The notes: generated from the letters alone by a model not told the origin. DNA of 64,000 nucleotides from Okapia johnstoni (GCA_024291935.2 CM044310.1:81714713-81778712); one strand, 5' to 3'; numbered from the stretch's first letter, positions 11,262-20,885 are shown. A program made the numbers and translations.

Positions 11262-11350
11262 GACACTGGCTACATTTCACAGACAAGGAGACTGATGCTC
11301 ACAGAAGGCGAATAGCTCCGCCAGGATCCCAAGCAGGAGACAGAGCTTAT
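11262..11350 (-). mobile_element. MIR SINE fragment
   Basis: Antisense MIR core: 'CATTTCACAGACAAGGAGACTGATGCTCACAGAAGG' then a decayed 'CCAGGATCCCAAGCAGG'. Confidence 0.7.
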
Positions 11351-11376
11351 GTACATGTTGATGACCCGGCAGACTC

Positions 11377-11391
11377 CAGAGCCCAATTCTT
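11377..11391. repeat. Target-site duplication, left copy
   Basis: CAGAGCCCAATTCTT, identical to 11842-11856. It borders an antisense L1 3' end. The integration point TTCTT/AA fits L1 endonuclease preference (TTTT/AA). Confidence 0.92.
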
Positions 11392-11841
11392 TTTTTTCTT
11401 TTTTAATTTATTGTTCTTTCTTTAATTTTTTTTTAAATTGAGGATAACTGCTTCACAGTGTTGTCTTGGTTTCTGCCATACATCAGTGTGAATCAGCCAG
11501 AGGTATACAAATGTACCCTCCCTCTTGAACCTTCCTCCCACTCCCCACCCCATCCCGCCCCTCTAGGTTGTCACAGAGCACCGGGCTGAGCTCCCATGTT
11601 TACATATACATATATGTAAACATTTACACATTTACATATATGTATATGTTTCAAGGCTACTCTCCCAATTCGCCCCACCGTCTCCTTCCCCTACTGGGTC
11701 CACAAGTGTTCTCTATGACTGTGTCTCTATTGTTAGCCTGCGAATAGGTTCATCCATAGCACTTTTCTAGATTCCATATATATGCATTAATATACGATAT
11801 TTGTCTTTCTCTTTTTAACTTACTTCACTCAGTATAACAGG
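11392..11841 (-). mobile_element. Ruminant L1 LINE 3' end, antisense
   Basis: T-rich start (the poly-A of the antisense copy), then 'TTTCTGCCATACATCA', 'CCTCTTGAACCTTCC', 'CTCTAGGTTGTCACAGAGCAC', 'GATTCCATATATATGC' and 'TTACTTCACTCAGTATAA', the order of a ruminant L1 3' region in reverse. The length is about 450 bp, so it is a strongly 5'-truncated insertion. An imperfect palindrome (TTTACATATACATATATGTAAA-type) lies at 11610-11645. Confidence 0.92.
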
Positions 11842-11856
11842 CAGAGCCCAATTCTT
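11842..11856. repeat. Target-site duplication, right copy
   Basis: Exact copy of 11377-11391. The pre-insertion locus can be read as one uninterrupted sequence across it. Confidence 0.92.
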
Positions 11857-12379
11857 AACCATCAGGCTATGGTGCCCTTCTGAGACATGCAAACAACCTA
11901 AGGGACTTCATAGCCCAAGTCTCCATCAACAAATGAATGAGTAAACAAAATGTGGCCTGGCCAGGGCTGAACCAAATACACAAAGGCTAATCATCTTTAG
12001 CAATAATTTCAATGACTCACACAAAGAGTTTAGAGTTTTCAAAATCTAAGAATCTTTTTGCTCCAACAGACCACGAAGGTAGATAAGAGAGTTTTTCATT
12101 GTCATCCACAGTTGATAAGAAAGGAAATTTAGAGGAATGATCAGAAAGGGCCATGGGCAGCTAAAAGTCACACAGCAAGTTCCCATCAAGTTAGACCTAG
12201 CATCCAACCAGGCTTCATTTCTTGACCCCAGAGACAGTCAGACCCCACTAAGCCTCCTGGAATGTGCCCCCATATACAACATTCCAGCTGCGCTGGGCTA
12301 CAGAGGAAATTCTCTGGAGTCCATGCAGCCTTCCTGCCAAGCCACCACACAATGCCTGCCTGCCAGCCTGACATTCGGG

Positions 12380-12605
12380 CCTCCATTTTTTATTGCTAAT
12401 TAATTTGGATGGAGATGTCTTTAAAACGAGACTTAACGTCAGGTCCTCCCCACTGTCTGTGAACCAATTTCATTACAACAGAAACCGTGTTGCCAAAATG
12501 AGAAATCCCCTCCTTTTCAGGCCTGTGCCCTTGAAGGCATCTTATTAGAAAAGACCATTTCTTAATTAACATTTTTGATCTTTAATCCATTACACATCCC
12601 TCTAA
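12380..12605. promoter_or_regulatory. Candidate conserved intronic regulatory block
   Basis: Repeat-free and AT-rich with TAATTAA (12397-12403), TTAATTAA (12562-12569) and a TTTGATCTTTAATCC stretch (TCF/LEF-like and paired-type homeodomain cores). A CpG-rich segment directly follows at 12608-12812. An enhancer role is inferred from composition only. Confidence 0.4.
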
Positions 12606-12607
12606 TC

Positions 12608-12812
12608 CTGTACGGAGGTGCGGCTGGCCCACTTCCGCGGGCTGGCTCTGGGCTGCACGAGGCTGGCAATTTCAGCGCTGAGGGCTCGCTCACAGCTGGA
12701 CTCCGCCGCGGACAGTCTGCCACTCCCAGACACCACCTCTGGTCCAGCCGTGGGTACATTTCCCGAGCGGGAGGCAGGAAGGGGGGGGCTCGGTTGCAGA
12801 CACCCCCGGATG
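12608..12812. promoter_or_regulatory. Small CpG-rich patch
   Basis: About 15 CpG dinucleotides in 205 bp by eye, including CCGCGG and CCGCCGCGG, in a genome region otherwise CpG-poor. It is too short for a classical CpG island. It could be a methylation-protected enhancer core or a minor promoter. Confidence 0.4.
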
Positions 12813-13169
12813 GGCCAGTCTGCAGACAAGAGTTCATTTCATTAACCCCTGAACCCCATCTCTGCTTGCCCCAGAATGGTTTCAAGCAAAGGCTGTTTTT
12901 AGCAGCTCTGGCTCCCACCAAGTGTGAGAGTCGCGAGGCGGTTCTTCCTTCCCATTCGCACAAATCGCAAGCAACTTGACGGCAGCTGTAAGAAGAGTTG
13001 GTCCCCGCAAGGTCACAGGACCCCACTCTGTAAAGCTCTGATCCTGCCCAGGGACTCCGTCTTCATCGTGTGGTGAGGACCCACCCTCTCCTGGGTTTCC
13101 TTCCACCTCCCTGACCACTCGTCTCTCTCCTCCGTCTCTCCTCCTCATTCCAGCCTTCAATACTAATGC

Positions 13170-14170
13170 CTCCTGGACACAGATCTCAACTCTTTTGCTC
13201 AGTCCAGGCTCACCCCGCTGGTAGGTGCATCCATTCCAGGGTTAGGTACTAATGACACACTCATGACACCCAAACACACCCCTGGAATCATCCTCCCCAG
13301 ATCGCTGGACCACACACATTCAATCATTCATCAATATCTACTACGAGGCATCTCAAACTTAAGGCCACCGTCTAACTCCTGAGCCCACGGCCACCATCTG
13401 CACCCCAGCGGCTCTTCCCAGGACTGCCATCACAGTGAAGGGCCCCTCCAGTGACCCCGCCACTCAGCCAAAAACTTTGGAGTCAAGCATGGGCCCCCTC
13501 CTTTTCTCATCCCCAACATCCACCCCAGGAGCAAATTCTGTTGGACCTTCTCCAAAAGAAATTCCCAATCTAAACTCTTCACCTCCTGCCCCTGGTCTCA
13601 GCCCCTCCATCTCCTAATGGAATGGGTATGAACTAAGCTTCACTGCCCACAAAGCTAAGGGGGCCCCTCCCCAGCTCCCCTTCAACTCAGAATAAAACCC
13701 ATGTGGCTAGGGGCCCTCCATGAGCTGCTGCTGCCTGCCTCCCTTCTCAGCTCCCCGACCTGACTCCATGCCCTGCTGCCCCTGGTTCTCTCTATTCCAG
13801 CCACAGTGATGCTATTTCCCTTCTCTGTCTTTCAATGAGCCCAGCTCACTCCTATGACGAACAGCAGCTAGAACACTGCTCCTACCCACTCCGCATGGCC
13901 CATGCCCCCTCTGCTCAAACACCCCCTCCTTGACAGAGGCCTCTCTGATTGCCCTCTGCTCCCCATCACCCCATCATCTCTAACTGGCCACCCTGCTGGT
14001 CCCCTTCCAGCAGAAATACAGAACACATGATCTATTTATTGGTTTATGTGCTTTGCCGGCGTCATCTCCCCCACTAGACCCACGGCAGGAACTTCGTTGG
14101 CCCTGTTCACCACCTAGAACAGTGCCTGACACTTAGTAGGTGCTCAGTGACATTTATGACGGACGGAGTG
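13170..14170 (+). mobile_element. L2 LINE relic, about 1 kb
   Basis: Successive L2 ORF2-end and 3' landmarks are present: 'CCAAAAACTTTGGAGTCAAGCATGG', 'CACCCCAGGAGCAAATTCTGTTGG', 'CTCAGAATAAAACCCATG', 'CTCTATTCCAGCCACAGTGATGCTA', 'CTCTGCTCAAACACC', 'CCACTAGACCCACGGCAGGAAC' and 'CTAGAACAGTGCCTGACACTTAGTAGGTGCTCAGTGA'. All reading frames are broken. The L2 family predates placental mammals. Confidence 0.78.
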
Positions 14171-14195
14171 AAGCCTGTTGGGACCTTGCCAGCGG

Positions 14196-14219
14196 TGACT
14201 CAGCTGGTGAGCTGAGTCA
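14196..14219. promoter_or_regulatory. Inverted pair of AP-1/NF-E2 sites
   Basis: Arms TGACTCAGCT (14196-14205) and AGCTGAGTCA (14210-14219) are exact reverse complements around GGTG. Each arm has a full AP-1 core (TGA[C/G]TCA) with the GC extension typical of NF-E2/MAF binding. It lies just outside the L2 relic. Binding is inferred. Confidence 0.55.
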
Positions 14220-14539
14220 TTCAGCCCGTGACTTGTGAGCTGGCTCGGCTCACAGCCATCACTGGCCATCAAGAAGAGGTCCTGCGACACCAGCGCTGAC
14301 GTTCATCCAGCAGCAACAGAGAAGGTGGTTAGACGTTCAATGGAACGTCTTGGTGAAGTATGTTCTGAGAAACTGTCCACCAGTGAATAAAGCCCAACTT
14401 GAGCCTCATGCTGGATTACTAGGGGCGGGAGGGAGAGAAAGCGTCAGAGGAGGTGGAGTGATAGAAGAGATGGAGCCTCTGAACAGGTAAGGGAAAGGGA
14501 CACGCTGCCATGTGGTCCTTCAGAGACTGCAAAGGGCAG

Positions 14540-14710
14540 GACGGGAGTTCATGGAAAGAGCAGGCCCCCGGGAGACACGTGCAAAGGCTTCACAGAGGAC
14601 GGGCAGTGGGCTGGGCCTTGAAGGGCTTGCAGCTTTGGGGTAGGTGATGAGGAGGGCATTGCAGGATGGGGACACAGCCCAAGCCAAGGCATAGGGCTGG
14701 AAATGAGGAC
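14540..14710 (-). mobile_element. L2 LINE fragment, antisense
   Basis: Antisense L2 pieces: 'ACACGTGCAAAGGCTTCACAGAGG' and 'GCTGGGCCTTGAAGGGCTTG', with 'GGAGGGCATTGCAGG'. Strongly decayed. Confidence 0.5.
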
Positions 14711-15728
14711 ACAGGACCCAAACCTCTATTCTATTATACGTAAGAGAATGTATCTGGGATTGTGGAGTCCTCCACCTGCCTCGACCCTCCCAGCAAAATG
14801 CTCCAGTGAGATCCTCTGTGGGACCACCTGCCTCAGGGTACCACAACTGCCCAGGCTGCTGAGGGCCCCTGAACCCGGCCAGCCACAGAGCCAGGCCTGG
14901 AGCAAGGAGCTCCGGACTCCCAGTCTAGTGCTCCTGCCATTCAGCACTCCCCAAGTTCCCCCTTCATCTGCAACCCCAAACCTTGACCTGAGCCCTGGAG
15001 GCCATTGTGCTATAGACCATGAGGACAAGAGCCCATCCCCCATAGCAGCAGGGGGCCAAGGTGTCCAGCACCCCCCTGTCCTCTCCCAGGCCAGAGATGG
15101 AGGGTACTGGCTGGCTGTGGAGGAGCAGGTTGGTCAATCTCTCCCTGACACCAGACAAGTTCCCTTTAGGGAAACTTCTGTCAGGGCCCAAGCAGGCATT
15201 TCCCAGCCAGTCAGGCCCCAGGACACAGTCTGGGATGGTGCTCAGGGAGGACCAAATACAACACCCATGATGGAGACAACTCAGCACCCAGGTCCATCCT
15301 CCACCCTCACCTTGTGGTCCCTCCGCAAACCTGTGGGTCAGATTCAGGCCCATCCCTGGTCCCTGGGTGGTGTCTCAGCTTGGGGGTGGGCTAGGGAGGG
15401 GAAAGGGGGTACCAGGCTCTAGAGCCAGCCTATGAGGTGAAAATGCCATCTGCCCTGAGATGCAGATGCCATGATGTGGGGTATACACGAGGATGCTGGC
15501 CAGGAAGGGCTTGGCTCCTGTGTCCGGCGTGAGACCTGAAGACACCCGTCTTAAAATGACAGAGTCACAGCCACCTGTCCCACAAGGGGCCACATAGACC
15601 CCCATCTGAGGAAGCAGCAGACCCTCACCTGCATCCCAGACTCACCCACACAGCCCCCCACTGACTGCAATCGCCAACTCTCTTTAAATTGTTACTGCCC
15701 TCTTTTCCCGATAAATGAGCATATAAAG

Positions 15729-15865
15729 TGGGAGATCCCCTGGAGGAAGGCATAGCAACCCACTCCAGGATTCTTGCCTGGAGAATCCCATGGAGAGAGG
15801 AGCCCGGCGGGCTACAGTCCACAGGGTCACAGAGTCGGACACAACGGAAGTGATTCAACACATAC
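15729..15865 (+). mobile_element. Bov-tA SINE, 5'-truncated
   Basis: Starts within the body ('GGGAGATCCCCTGGAGGAAGG') and keeps 'GAGAATCCCATGGAGAGAGG' and the tail 'GTCACAGAGTCGGACACAAC'. The tRNA-like head is absent. Confidence 0.88.
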
Positions 15866-15899
15866 CAAGTGGGAGAATTGAGCTAGTAACGACCTGAAC

Positions 15900-16075
15900 G
15901 CATGCACACACTGCTGTCAGCTCTGCCACAAACTTGCTGTGTGACATTGGGTAAGACCCCTAGCCTCTCTGAGGCTCAGTTTTCACATAGGGGAATAGGA
16001 ATGATACCAATACCAATGTCAAAGTGCTGCTTCAAAGATGCAGTGAGATGATACCTGTGGAAATGCCTGCTTGAG
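15900..16075 (+). mobile_element. MIR SINE
   Basis: Well preserved core: 'CAGCTCTGCCACAAACTTGC', 'TGTGTGACATTGGGTAAGACC', 'CTAGCCTCTCTGAGGCTCAG', then 'AGTGAGATGATACCTGTGGAAA'. Confidence 0.88.
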
Positions 16076-16099
16076 GGAGTCCAGGGGGCAGAGTGACAA

Positions 16100-16190
16100 G
16101 TACAGTGGACCTCGGGGACAGAGAGAGCCAAGTTTGAATCCTGTCCAGCCACTTACCAATGGGCTACTGGATCTCTCCAGGAAGAGGAGA
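16100..16190 (+). mobile_element. Possible MIR fragment
   Basis: 'AGCCAAGTTTGAATCCTGTCCAGCCACTTACCAATGGGCTA' resembles the MIR core directly after another MIR. A chance match is possible. Confidence 0.45.
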
Positions 16191-17143
16191 AGGCACAGAT
16201 GCGCACAAACTCGAGGCCCCCGGAACCGCAGGGGCACAGGGCCATCAGCCCCCAAGCAGATCGCACTGTGTGAGGCTGCGACCCGCCTGGGCTGTGCCTT
16301 CACTGAGGGGTGGGTCCCCAGCAGCCCGGCCCCAGATCCCGCTGGGTCCCCGAGCTCTGCGGCTTCACAGGAGTCGGGGGCTCTGGCTGGAGTCCCAGGC
16401 TGGCTGCCTCTCTGTTCTTTCTCTCCACATTTGGGGAAGGCATTTCCTCCTTCCCGGGGCCTGCGGGTCAGGTTTCCACCCAGATGGAAAGTCCCACCCA
16501 GGGGCCCCCAAAGGAGAGCTCATCATGGAAACTCCGCGGGGCGCCCGCCAGACACAGGAGTGAGTGGCCACTGGCAGATCTTCCCGGGGCCAGGCCCACC
16601 ACCCTGCCAGCTGCGAGGGGAGGGGACAGAGGGGGCTCCAGCTGGACTTTCTCCATCTAGGGCACAGAACACTGTTCACACTTTACGCGCAAAGCAAAGA
16701 GTGGCTGAGTGTGAGTGTGTCTGGGTATGCGTGTGTGCATTTGGGTGTGTGCGTCTGTGGGCATATCCTGCAGTAGCAGCCCCGGCCGTGTGCCCTCTTA
16801 ACCTTTCTGAGCCTCATTCTCCCTGGCTGTGTCCCTCCTGAAGGCTGGGCTCTGCTCAGATAAGTAAATACAGTAATCTGGCAAAACGTGAACAACGGGT
16901 GTGCACTGCTGGATGAAAGCCCTCAGGCCCAACATGCTAACCACAGCCTGATGATAATCCGAGCTGAGAAGGTGGGGACCCAGTGGGCGAGGTGTCTCCT
17001 GGGCTTTGACCTCAAAACATAAAGATGTAAACAGAGCTTCTCAAAATGTGTTCCAAGACTCCCTGAGCTAGGGATATGTGGTCCTCAAAAATGGGAGAGG
17101 AGTTTCTGAAGTTAAAATAATTAAAAAAAAAAAAAAAAAGAAG

Positions 17144-17402
17144 GGCTTCCCTGGTAGTCCATGGTTAAGATTCCGCCTGCCGAGTGTAGAGGACACAGGT
17201 TCGATTCCTGGTCTGGGAAGACCCCAGTGGGCCACAACTATTGAGCCTACACACCCTGGAGCCATGCTCTGCAACAAGAGAAGTCAATGCAAGGAGAAGC
17301 CTGTGTACCTCAACGGAGAGCTGCCCCCGCTCGCCGCAACTAGAGAAAGCCTGTAAGCACCAACAAAGACCCAGTGCAGCCATAAACAAACACACCAATA
17401 AC
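17144..17402 (+). mobile_element. CHR-2-type SINE, long form
   Basis: Head 'GGCTTCCCTGGTAGTCCATGG', B-box 'GGTTCGATTCCTGGTCTGGG', then the long body with 'GAGAAGTCAATGCAAGGAG' and 'CCCGCTCGCCGCAACTAGAG' and an A-rich tail. AAAAAAGAAG at 17134-17143 and 17403-17412 are possible target duplications, though of low complexity. Confidence 0.88.
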
Positions 17403-17412
17403 AAAAAAGAAG

Positions 17413-17631
17413 CCAGCTCACGAATATAGAGAACAAATTAGTGGTTACGGGGGGAGAGGGAAGGACGGAGGGGCAATATAGGGTTAGCGGATTAGGAAAT
17501 ATAAACTATTAGGTGTAAAAAAGCTACACGGATATATTGTACAACACGGGGGACACAGGCAATACTTTATAATAATTATAAATGGAGTAAAACTTTAAAA
17601 AAATTATGAATCACTATATATTGTACATCTA
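17413..17631 (+). mobile_element. L1 LINE 3' end, left part
   Basis: Sense L1 3' sequence: 'AATATAGAGAACAAATTAGTGG', 'GGGGCAATATAGGG', 'GATATATTGTACAACACGGGGG', 'ATTATGAATCACTATATATTG'. It is continued after the nested Bov-tA at about 17852. Confidence 0.85.
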
Positions 17632-17851
17632 CAGTTTTCCAGGTGGCACAGTGGTAAAGAATCTGCCTGCCAATACAGGAGATGCAAGAGAACTGGGTTC
17701 GAAGCCTGGGTTGGGAAGATCCCCTGGAGCAGGAAATGGCAACTCACTCCAGTATTCTTGCCTGGAAAATCCCATGGAGAGAGGAGCCTGGAGGGCTACA
17801 GTCCGTGGGGTTCCAAAGAGTTGGACATGACTAAGCACGCACACACACATG
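17632..17851 (+). mobile_element. Bov-tA SINE nested in L1
   Basis: Full-length: 'CCAGGTGGCACAGTGGTAAAGAATC', 'GGGTTCGAAGCCTGGGTTGGG', 'GAAAATCCCATGGAGAGAGG', 'AGAGTTGGACATGACTAAGC' plus a CACACA end. It splits the L1 at 'TTGTACATCTA', repeated after it as 'TCGTACACCTA' (imperfect target duplication). Confidence 0.9.
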
Positions 17852-17918
17852 CATATCGTACACCTATACCTTATATAATATTGTACAGCAATTATACTTC
17901 AATTAAAAAAAAAATCTG
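17852..17918 (+). mobile_element. L1 LINE 3' end, right part
   Basis: Resumes with 'TACACCTATACC', 'TTATATAATATTGTACAGC' and 'TATACTTCAATTAAAAAAAAA', the terminal L1 motif and poly-A. Confidence 0.85.
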
Positions 17919-18119
17919 AAGAGTCCTCCCCAAGATTCAGAGCAACCACTCGCAGACCAAGGGCTCTGCATTAAAGGAAGCCGCCTGATTGCACTTAACC
18001 AGGCGCTTAGGAAGGTAACCTGAGCAGCTGCCTAGGACGCAGCCAGCTGAGACTCCCCATCTCTGCCGCACGCCCTCCAGGCTGTACTGCACATAATTCC
18101 ACGGCTGTGCTGTGCACTT

Positions 18120-18440
18120 AGGCCCTGAGCATTTTCCAGGGCTAATTTAAGAAAGAAATCGAGGAAAGATGTTTCTGTATTGTGTGCCAAATTGTTACTG
18201 AGACGGAGCTATTGTTTGTTCAATGATTAATGAGGATCCACGCAGTAAATTCCTCAGCATTTAGTGCCAGGGATAAATGTTCGTCTGTCCCAAGTACTTG
18301 AATGAGACAGAGGCAGCTACTTCATCTTATTTCCCTTTTGGCCTCAACTGCCAGGAAGCTCACCAGCAGTGACCCTGACCCTCGGCTGCTGACTAACTAG
18401 TTCTTTCATCAATTGCTTTAACTGCCCAATGACACCTGGG
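18120..18440. promoter_or_regulatory. Candidate conserved intronic regulatory block
   Basis: Repeat-free, moderately AT-rich, with closely spaced ATTGTT (SOX-like) motifs, 'TTTGTTCAATGATTAATGAGG' split over 18215-18235, and 'CATCAATTGC'. Function not readable; listed because it stands out from the repeat-rich flanks. Confidence 0.3.
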
Positions 18441-18463
18441 CACTTCATTTTGTTTCATTAATA

Positions 18464-18478
18464 ATCACCAGAACTGGG
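18464..18478. repeat. Outer direct repeat, left copy
   Basis: AATCACCAGAACTGG, matching 18768-18782 with one mismatch. The pair brackets two CHR-2 SINEs. Confidence 0.8.
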
Positions 18479-18625
18479 GGGCTTCCCTGGTGGTCCAGTG
18501 ATTAAGACTGCACGATCTCAATTCAGGGGTCACAGGTTCAATCCTTGAGCGGGAACCTAAGATCCCACAAGCCCCAGGCCACACAGTGTGGCCAAAACAT
18601 CATTAATTAATTAAAAATAAAGTAC
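18479..18625 (+). mobile_element. CHR-2-type SINE (first of a pair)
   Basis: 'GGCTTCCCTGGTGGTCCAGTG', 'GGTTCAATCCTTGAGCGGGAA', and an (ATTA)/(AAAT) tail at about 18600-18621. Confidence 0.87.
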
Positions 18626-18645
18626 ATATGATAACTAACTCCTGT

Positions 18646-18767
18646 TTTGGGACTACCCTGGGGGTCCAGTGGTTAAGACTCTGCTCTTCCAATTCAGGGG
18701 ACATGGGTTCAACTCCTAGTCAGGGAACTAACATCTCACATGCCATGCGGCACAGCCGAAAAAAAAC
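18646..18767 (+). mobile_element. CHR-2-type SINE (second of a pair)
   Basis: 'GGACTACCCTGGGGGTCCAGTGG', 'GGTTCAACTCCTAGTCAGGGA', 'CACATGCCATGCGGCACAGCC' and an A8 tail. It follows the first copy by about 25 bp in the same orientation. Confidence 0.87.
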
Positions 18768-18782
18768 AATCACCAGAGCTGG
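18768..18782. repeat. Outer direct repeat, right copy
   Basis: AATCACCAGAGCTGG directly follows the A-tail of the second CHR-2 copy. Confidence 0.8.
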
Positions 18783-18950
18783 TGTTTGTTGGATGCTTGC
18801 TATGTGCCAGGCACATCTTTGCCCTCACTCATTTGTATAACAATGTCAAAAGGTAGGGCTTCAGTCTCCCCACTTTACAGATCGGGAAACTGAGCCCTGG
18901 GGAGGTGAATAATTGAGTCAAGTCCATACTCACAGCTAAGAAGCCAAGAG
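18783..18950 (-). mobile_element. MIR SINE
   Basis: Antisense MIR with 'TGCTATGTGCCAGGCACAT', 'CACTTTACAGATCGGGAAACTGAG' and a decayed 'AAGTCCATACTCACAGCTAAGAAG'. Confidence 0.85.
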
Positions 18951-19351
18951 TGTCGCTATGTGTGTTCACCTGCCTCCAGTCTCCTCATTCTAGAATATGA
19001 GCCTGGAGGGCATATATGACTGTGGCCGAGATAGAACAGGCAGCCCCCTGATCATTAGGTGATGAACACACTGGAGGTGAAGCCAGGATTGAAGCAAAGG
19101 TCTGTTGGCTTCAACCCCATGCAAAACTCTTTCTGGCCTTGAGGGCTGGTAAACCTCACCTTAACCCCAACACTAAATCAACTACTTAACCTTAACCCTA
19201 ATACTAAATCTAAGCTTCCTTCTAACACAATCCCAGATGAACTCAGCATTAAACAACCCAGTGTTCCCTGCCCCACCCATCCTCAGTTCTGTGGGGCCAG
19301 CACTGTGACCACAAAGGCTGGGGGGCAGATGGTGGAGCACGTGGGGTCTGC

Positions 19352-19675
19352 AGCAGGGACGGGGCAGCGGGGATGGGCTCGGGTTTCCCGTCCGGGGAAG
19401 TCTGGGCAGACACGAGCGGAGCTGGCCTCCAAGCAGGCCCAAGCAAAGGATGGCGGGACGGGCGGGCCGCGCTAGACCGGCTCACAGCAGCAGCTTCTCT
19501 GGCCTGAGAGAGCCAGCCCAGCGGGTGGGGAGGAGATGCCCGGCCCCGCTTCCTGCCCACTGCGGCTGGCCAGGAGCCCCGCAGCCAGCACAGGAAATAA
19601 CAGGGGCCCCCAGAGGCCGCCCAAGCAGGCCCTGCTCCGAGGCCGCCCGGGGAGGGAAGGAGGCCATTGTCGGCC
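19352..19675. promoter_or_regulatory. CpG-rich patch in the intron
   Basis: About 23 CpGs in 324 bp by eye at roughly 70% GC, giving an observed/expected near 0.55-0.6. No repeats were recognised in it. It could be a minor CpG island, i.e. an alternative promoter or enhancer in the gene; no TATA box, start codon context or exon could be assigned. Confidence 0.45.
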
Positions 19676-20184
19676 TTTGTTGCAGTTTCCCCAGCCTAGC
19701 CTGGGCTCCGGGAGGCCCCTGGGAGCTAACAAAGCTTCCCCCAACCCACAGCTGTCCAGCCTTCCCCAGCCCGGCCCTGGGGACAGGCCCACCCGGCCCT
19801 GGGCTCTTAAAGCGGCAGGTGCAGAGTGGAAATGAAGTCATGTCCAAGTTAGGGGTGGGGTACACATGGGCCAGAGTGGGCCAGGCCAGGCACGCAGACA
19901 GATGGCCACTGGGGTCTCTGTCTACACCCGGGTCTGCCCGGCGCCAGGCCCAACAGCAGGGGTGTGGATCTTTGGGCGGAAAGAATGTCTGAAGCCCTGA
20001 GTGTACAACAAAGGAAAAGCAGAGTGAGAATAAGGGGGTGACCTGGACATCTCAGGGGCCTCCTCGGGTGGGGAGAATTGTCCTCGTCCTTGAAAAGAGA
20101 TCCCAGAAGCAGCTCTTTCTGCTCATCTGCAAGCCTAGGGGTGTGGATGGGTGTGCGGTGCCCATGGGTGCATGTCTGTATATG

Positions 20185-20445
20185 TGCTCATGTTTTGTAA
20201 GTGTGTGCGTATGTGCCCTGTGTATGTGTGTGTGAGCACGCATATACAGGGATGTGCACACTTGCCCTTGAGTGCATGTGTGTGCATGTGAGGTATAGAG
20301 AATATGTGAATGTCTGTATATGTGCACTGTATGTATGTGTGTGCATTGTGTGTGGAAGTGGGTATGTACATGTGTCTAGAATGTGTATGTATAGCGTGCT
20401 TATGTTTGTGAACAAGTGTATATGAGTGTGTGTGCATGCAGGCAA
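20185..20445. repeat. TG/TATG-rich imperfect simple repeat
   Basis: About 260 bp built from TGTG, TATG and GTGCATG variants. Alternating purine-pyrimidine sequence of this kind can adopt Z-DNA. It produces spurious His/Thr- or Cys/Val-rich frames. Confidence 0.85.
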
Positions 20446-20652
20446 AATGACTTGTCACTGTTACACATCGCTGTTGAAAAGCATTCTTGGGCTTGTGTCC
20501 ATCAGCAGTCATCACCCCCACACTGACCCTGGAAGTGTGTGTCACTACCATGACCTCTAGGGTTCTTAGCACATCCTTGGGGATGTCCCCCCGCCAACAA
20601 AGATGCCTTACATCTCCACTGGGTCCCAGTCACTGTGAACCAGTAACTGCAG

Positions 20653-20885
20653 AGGAGCAGACCCTGGACTCGGACAAAACCAACCCAGGTTCAAATCCTG
20701 CCCTGGCCCGCATCAGCTGTGAAAGTCTGTACCCGTCTCTCAACCTCTCAGAGTCTCAGCTGCTCATCCGTGAGATGGGCATGATACTACTTCCCACCAC
20801 CTGTGGTTAAGAGGGTTAAATGAAAGATGCATATCAGGCACATGGCCCCTGCCTGGCCCCAGCAAATGCTCACTAGATGGTTGGT
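20653..20885 (+). mobile_element. MIR SINE, nearly complete
   Basis: From 'CTGGACTCGGACAAAACC' and 'GGTTCAAATCCTGCCCTG' through 'CTCAACCTCTCAGAGTCTCAG', 'AAGAGGGTTAAATGAAAGATG' to 'GCAAATGCTCACTAGATGG'. Confidence 0.88.

Noticed and set aside
14703..15422. Plus-strand open frame of 239 codons
   Set aside because: Begins within an antisense L2 relic and has low-complexity composition with no recognised family. No conservation evidence is available.
16071..16841. Plus-strand open frame of 256 codons
   Set aside because: It starts inside a MIR fragment, is Pro/Arg/Gly-rich as GC-rich chance frames are, overlaps other equally long frames on both strands, and has no domain or splice logic.
20135..20572. 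Minus-strand His/Thr/Tyr-rich open frames of up to 145 codons
   Set aside because: They are translations of the TG/TATG simple repeat, which has no stop codons in some frames.
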